Assembly: GCF_033115175.1 (NCBI RefSeq)
Contig: NC_084850.1
Span: 100,007,439 to 100,071,438, forward strand
Direction of reading: 5' to 3'
Length of the DNA: 64,000 nucleotides
Origin: Lepus europaeus
Taxonomy: Eukaryota > Chordata > Mammalia > Lagomorpha > Leporidae
The translations under genes were made by a program, and so were the position numbers. The notes beneath the pieces are model-generated. The model worked only from the letters and a program-made list of their open reading frames with translations. It made no database searches and was not told the origin of the DNA. Shown here piece after piece: positions 61,626 through 64,000 of the stretch. Position 1 is the stretch's first letter; every line of letters starts with the position of its first letter.

Positions 61626-61830
61626 TTAAGGAGTGGTTGGGCAGGGGGAGCTGCATTTGCTAAGGCACTCTACTTGCAATGCATGTTCCATATCACCAAG
61701 AATTCCAAGTCCTCTAATGTGGCTTCTGTACAGTTGATTCATAAAATTGAGAAAAGAATCAAATGTGGTATTATGTGGATGGGGTAGGAGGCCTTGTAGG
61801 CCTTCCTCTTTAGAGAACACTCTTTCTACT
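61626..61830. repeat. duplicon copy B, without the SINE
   Basis: Colinear with copy A; aagaattcca at 61698-61707 is the uninterrupted counterpart of the SINE target site in copy A. Confidence 0.75.
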
Positions 61831-61849
61831 TAGATTGCATGTTACACAT

Positions 61850-62739
61850 TCACAAGAATTCAATTCGCTCCCCGATGAGTGAGCGCCAGGAATGGGAACA
61901 CTCTAAGGGGAGTTCTGCTCTTGGGGGAAAGGGAAGGAGGCCATGGCAAGGGGAGCCTGGATAGAAGAGAAGCCTGCACTCTGTGTTCTCCTTTAAGGAA
62001 CGAGAAAGGATATTTGGGGAAGGCACCAGACAAGGAGAGAGTGGGGAGAAGCAGACAGGCACAGAGGGAGCCTGGCAGGGACAAAGGTCTGATGCTGGGG
62101 ACAGTATGTGGATGGGAGGGGCAGGTGGCAGGGACAGATGTGGCCAAGAAGAGCCACTGTCCTGGGAGAACCTGCCCATGCCCTGTCCTCCAGAGACTGA
62201 ACCTTGGCTTTGGGGGAGATTATGAGAATGCAGGAAGATCCCTGACTCTTTACTGCAGCCCACTGCTCATCCAAGCCCTCTTTCTTCCCCTCCCCTCTCC
62301 ATTTTCATATCACACATTGGACTAACCATCTGGTTTTGCAACAAGGAGTTGGAGGCCCAGAGAGGGAAAGTCAATTGTTCAGATTTGCATGGCAAACTAA
62401 TGGCAACCACAGGGCAAGAATCTCTCCCTTCCACCACTCTGCTTGCCAGCTCCTCCTTCCTTTTGTTGCTTCTCATTCTATACCCATACCTCTCCTTACC
62501 AAAGCCTTTCTGTACTTGTCAATACTGTAAGGGGATATAGTATTGTATCCCCTCTGTCCTGGCTATGAGAAGAGGGGTGCTGTTTCTAAGATTTGCTAAG
62601 TATCCCCCTTTTTCTCTTCTTCCTATGCCTTCCTGCCTCCCTTTTGGTTGGCAAGGGACTCCCAGCTATGTTCTTAACATCCCCTGAGGCTAAGCCCTAG
62701 AGTATCTTCTCATTCCACTGGGAGAGCCATTCCTAGGGA
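61850..62739. other. CCNB3 intron, nothing recognised
   Basis: Purine-leaning at 61900-62150. I looked for the preceding cyclin-box exon on the minus strand and did not find it. Confidence 0.5.
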
Positions 62740-64000
62740 GTCTAGAAGAAGAAGGGAGGAAGCAAGGCAGGGAGGAAATGAGAGAACAGGTGATGGAAGA
62801 AGGGTCCAGAAGGTGAGGTGGACAGAGTGCTGAGCGATGTGAGTGTTAGGAGGCAAGGGCATAGGAACCAAGGCAATCACAAGTGTGGAAAGAGCAGGGA
62901 GAGCAGAGGAGCTCTAGGAGACCTACAGCAGGGGAGAGCAGGAGAGGGAGAGCTGGACATCCTGGATGAGTAGGGGAGTGCCAGTGCAAGGGGAGGGGAG
63001 ACTGCCAGAGCACAGAACAGTTCTGGAATGGGGCGCACAGGGGTGGGGTGGGAGTGATCCAGGAGGAACAAGGAGAGAGCTGAGAAGCATCAGGAGAGAA
63101 AAGGAGCGCGGGGAGACAAAGCAAGAAGGAGAGCGCTGAGTGGTAGGGAAAGGTAAGAGCAGGAGAATACAAGATGGGGAACCTGTGAGAAGGGCAGGGA
63201 ACAGCCCAGAGAGAACACGAGGAGAGAAGGCAGGAATGGGGGGAAGATACTGAGACGTCCTGCAGAGTAGAGCAGAGGGGGAGGGGCAGAGAGCACACAG
63301 GGAGAGGGAGAGAGCAAATGCACACAAGGAGAGTGTGAGAAAAAAGGAGAGAAAGGGATGGTACCAGGAGAGTAGGAGGAGCAGAAGTGAGCATGCCCAG
63401 GGGAGCAGGGGCATGTACACGTGTGTGTGTGTGTGTGTGTATTGGGGGAGGGCGATCACATAAGAGGGGATGGCATGAATAGAGGTGGAGTAAGCATGGA
63501 GCACAGGCAGTAGAAGGAGCAAGGGAGAGCACAAGGAGAGGGGGAGAGTGTGGGAACGGGGACAGGAACCCAGAAAGCAGGAGCCCAGCTGGTGCAGGAG
63601 GAGAGCGCAGAGTGCAGGGAGAGCCCCGCAGAGCTGGGAGTGCCAGTGCAGGTGGAAGCAGGGGAGAGGGGAGCCGGTACAGAGTGTGAGCAGAGGTGTG
63701 GGGAGCTGAACAGCACACACAGCAGGAAAACAGCAGGGAGAGGGCAAAGAGGGTCAGTGCTAGGGGTTGGCATGGGGCAGGGTGGGGGATGTGAAGAGAG
63801 CAGAAAAGTGAAGAATCTGAAGGAGAGAGTAGGGAGAACATGAAGTGGGAGGAAGAGGAGTGTGGAGAGCCAAAGAGCAGAGACAGAACGGGGAAGCACA
63901 GTGAGCCCCTGCAGCACAGTGGGGCATGGGGTGGGGAAGTGCGGGAGCAGGGAGGGAGGGGGTGAGCACAGGAACAATGAAGGAAGAAGTGGAGAGAGAA
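62740..64000. repeat. purine-rich degenerate repeat region
   Basis: About 1.26 kb with the plus strand mostly A and G, built of variants of ggagagc, gcaggag and gcacaggg units. A (GT)n lies at 63420-63440. It continues to the window edge. Confidence 0.8.

Noticed and set aside
61878..62325. 148-codon plus-strand open frame beside CCNB3
   Set aside because: Arg/Gly/Glu-rich from purine-rich DNA, no splice or domain evidence, opposite strand to CCNB3.
62846..63841. 331-codon minus-strand open frame, rich in Leu, Ser, Pro and Cys
   Set aside because: It is a by-product of the purine-rich strand: pyrimidine-rich codons avoid stops. Other frames are also open and there is no domain or splice context.

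Overview
This is a mammalian nuclear window, almost certainly from a lagomorph (rabbit or a close relative). The main evidence is at least 25 copies of the lagomorph C-type SINE, with a tRNA-like head, a TC-rich stretch and an AAATAAAT-type tail. Rabbit-type L1 3' ends are also present. The genes are split into short exons with GT/AG borders. Two genes are recognised, and their tail-to-tail order matches what I recall of the mammalian X chromosome (human Xp11.22).

Gene 1 (+ strand) is the 3' three quarters of DGKK, diacylglycerol kinase kappa. It has 24 coding exons from 10019 to 47122, followed by a repeat-poor 3' UTR of about 3.4 kb ending near 50.55 kb. The exons join in one open frame of 961 codons plus stop. 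They encode two C1 zinc fingers, the diacylglycerol kinase catalytic domain, a serine/acid-rich linker, the accessory domain and a helical tail without a SAM domain. The N-terminal part (PH domain and proline-rich repeats in other mammals) lies outside the window.

Gene 2 (- strand) is the 3' end of CCNB3, cyclin B3. Four exons between 61318 and 55551 encode most of the cyclin folds, with a poly(A) signal near 55.34 kb. The reading frame seems to close early and shifted relative to the human C-terminus as I remember it.

Layout: 1-10018 is upstream DGKK intron made of antisense L1 pieces, C-SINEs and old MaLR-like LTRs. 10019-47122 holds the DGKK exons, with one large L1-filled intron (27527-33889). 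47123-50560 is the DGKK 3' UTR. 50560-55310 is intergenic and dense in SINEs and L1. 55337-61318 is the CCNB3 3' end. 61319-64000 is CCNB3 intron, the last 1.3 kb being a strongly purine-rich degenerate repeat. I found no prokaryote-type system, CRISPR array, intact transposon or non-coding RNA gene. The most notable items are the altered CCNB3 C-terminus, a small family of palindromic MITE-like elements, a local duplication carrying a SINE in only one copy, and several nested or composite SINEs.
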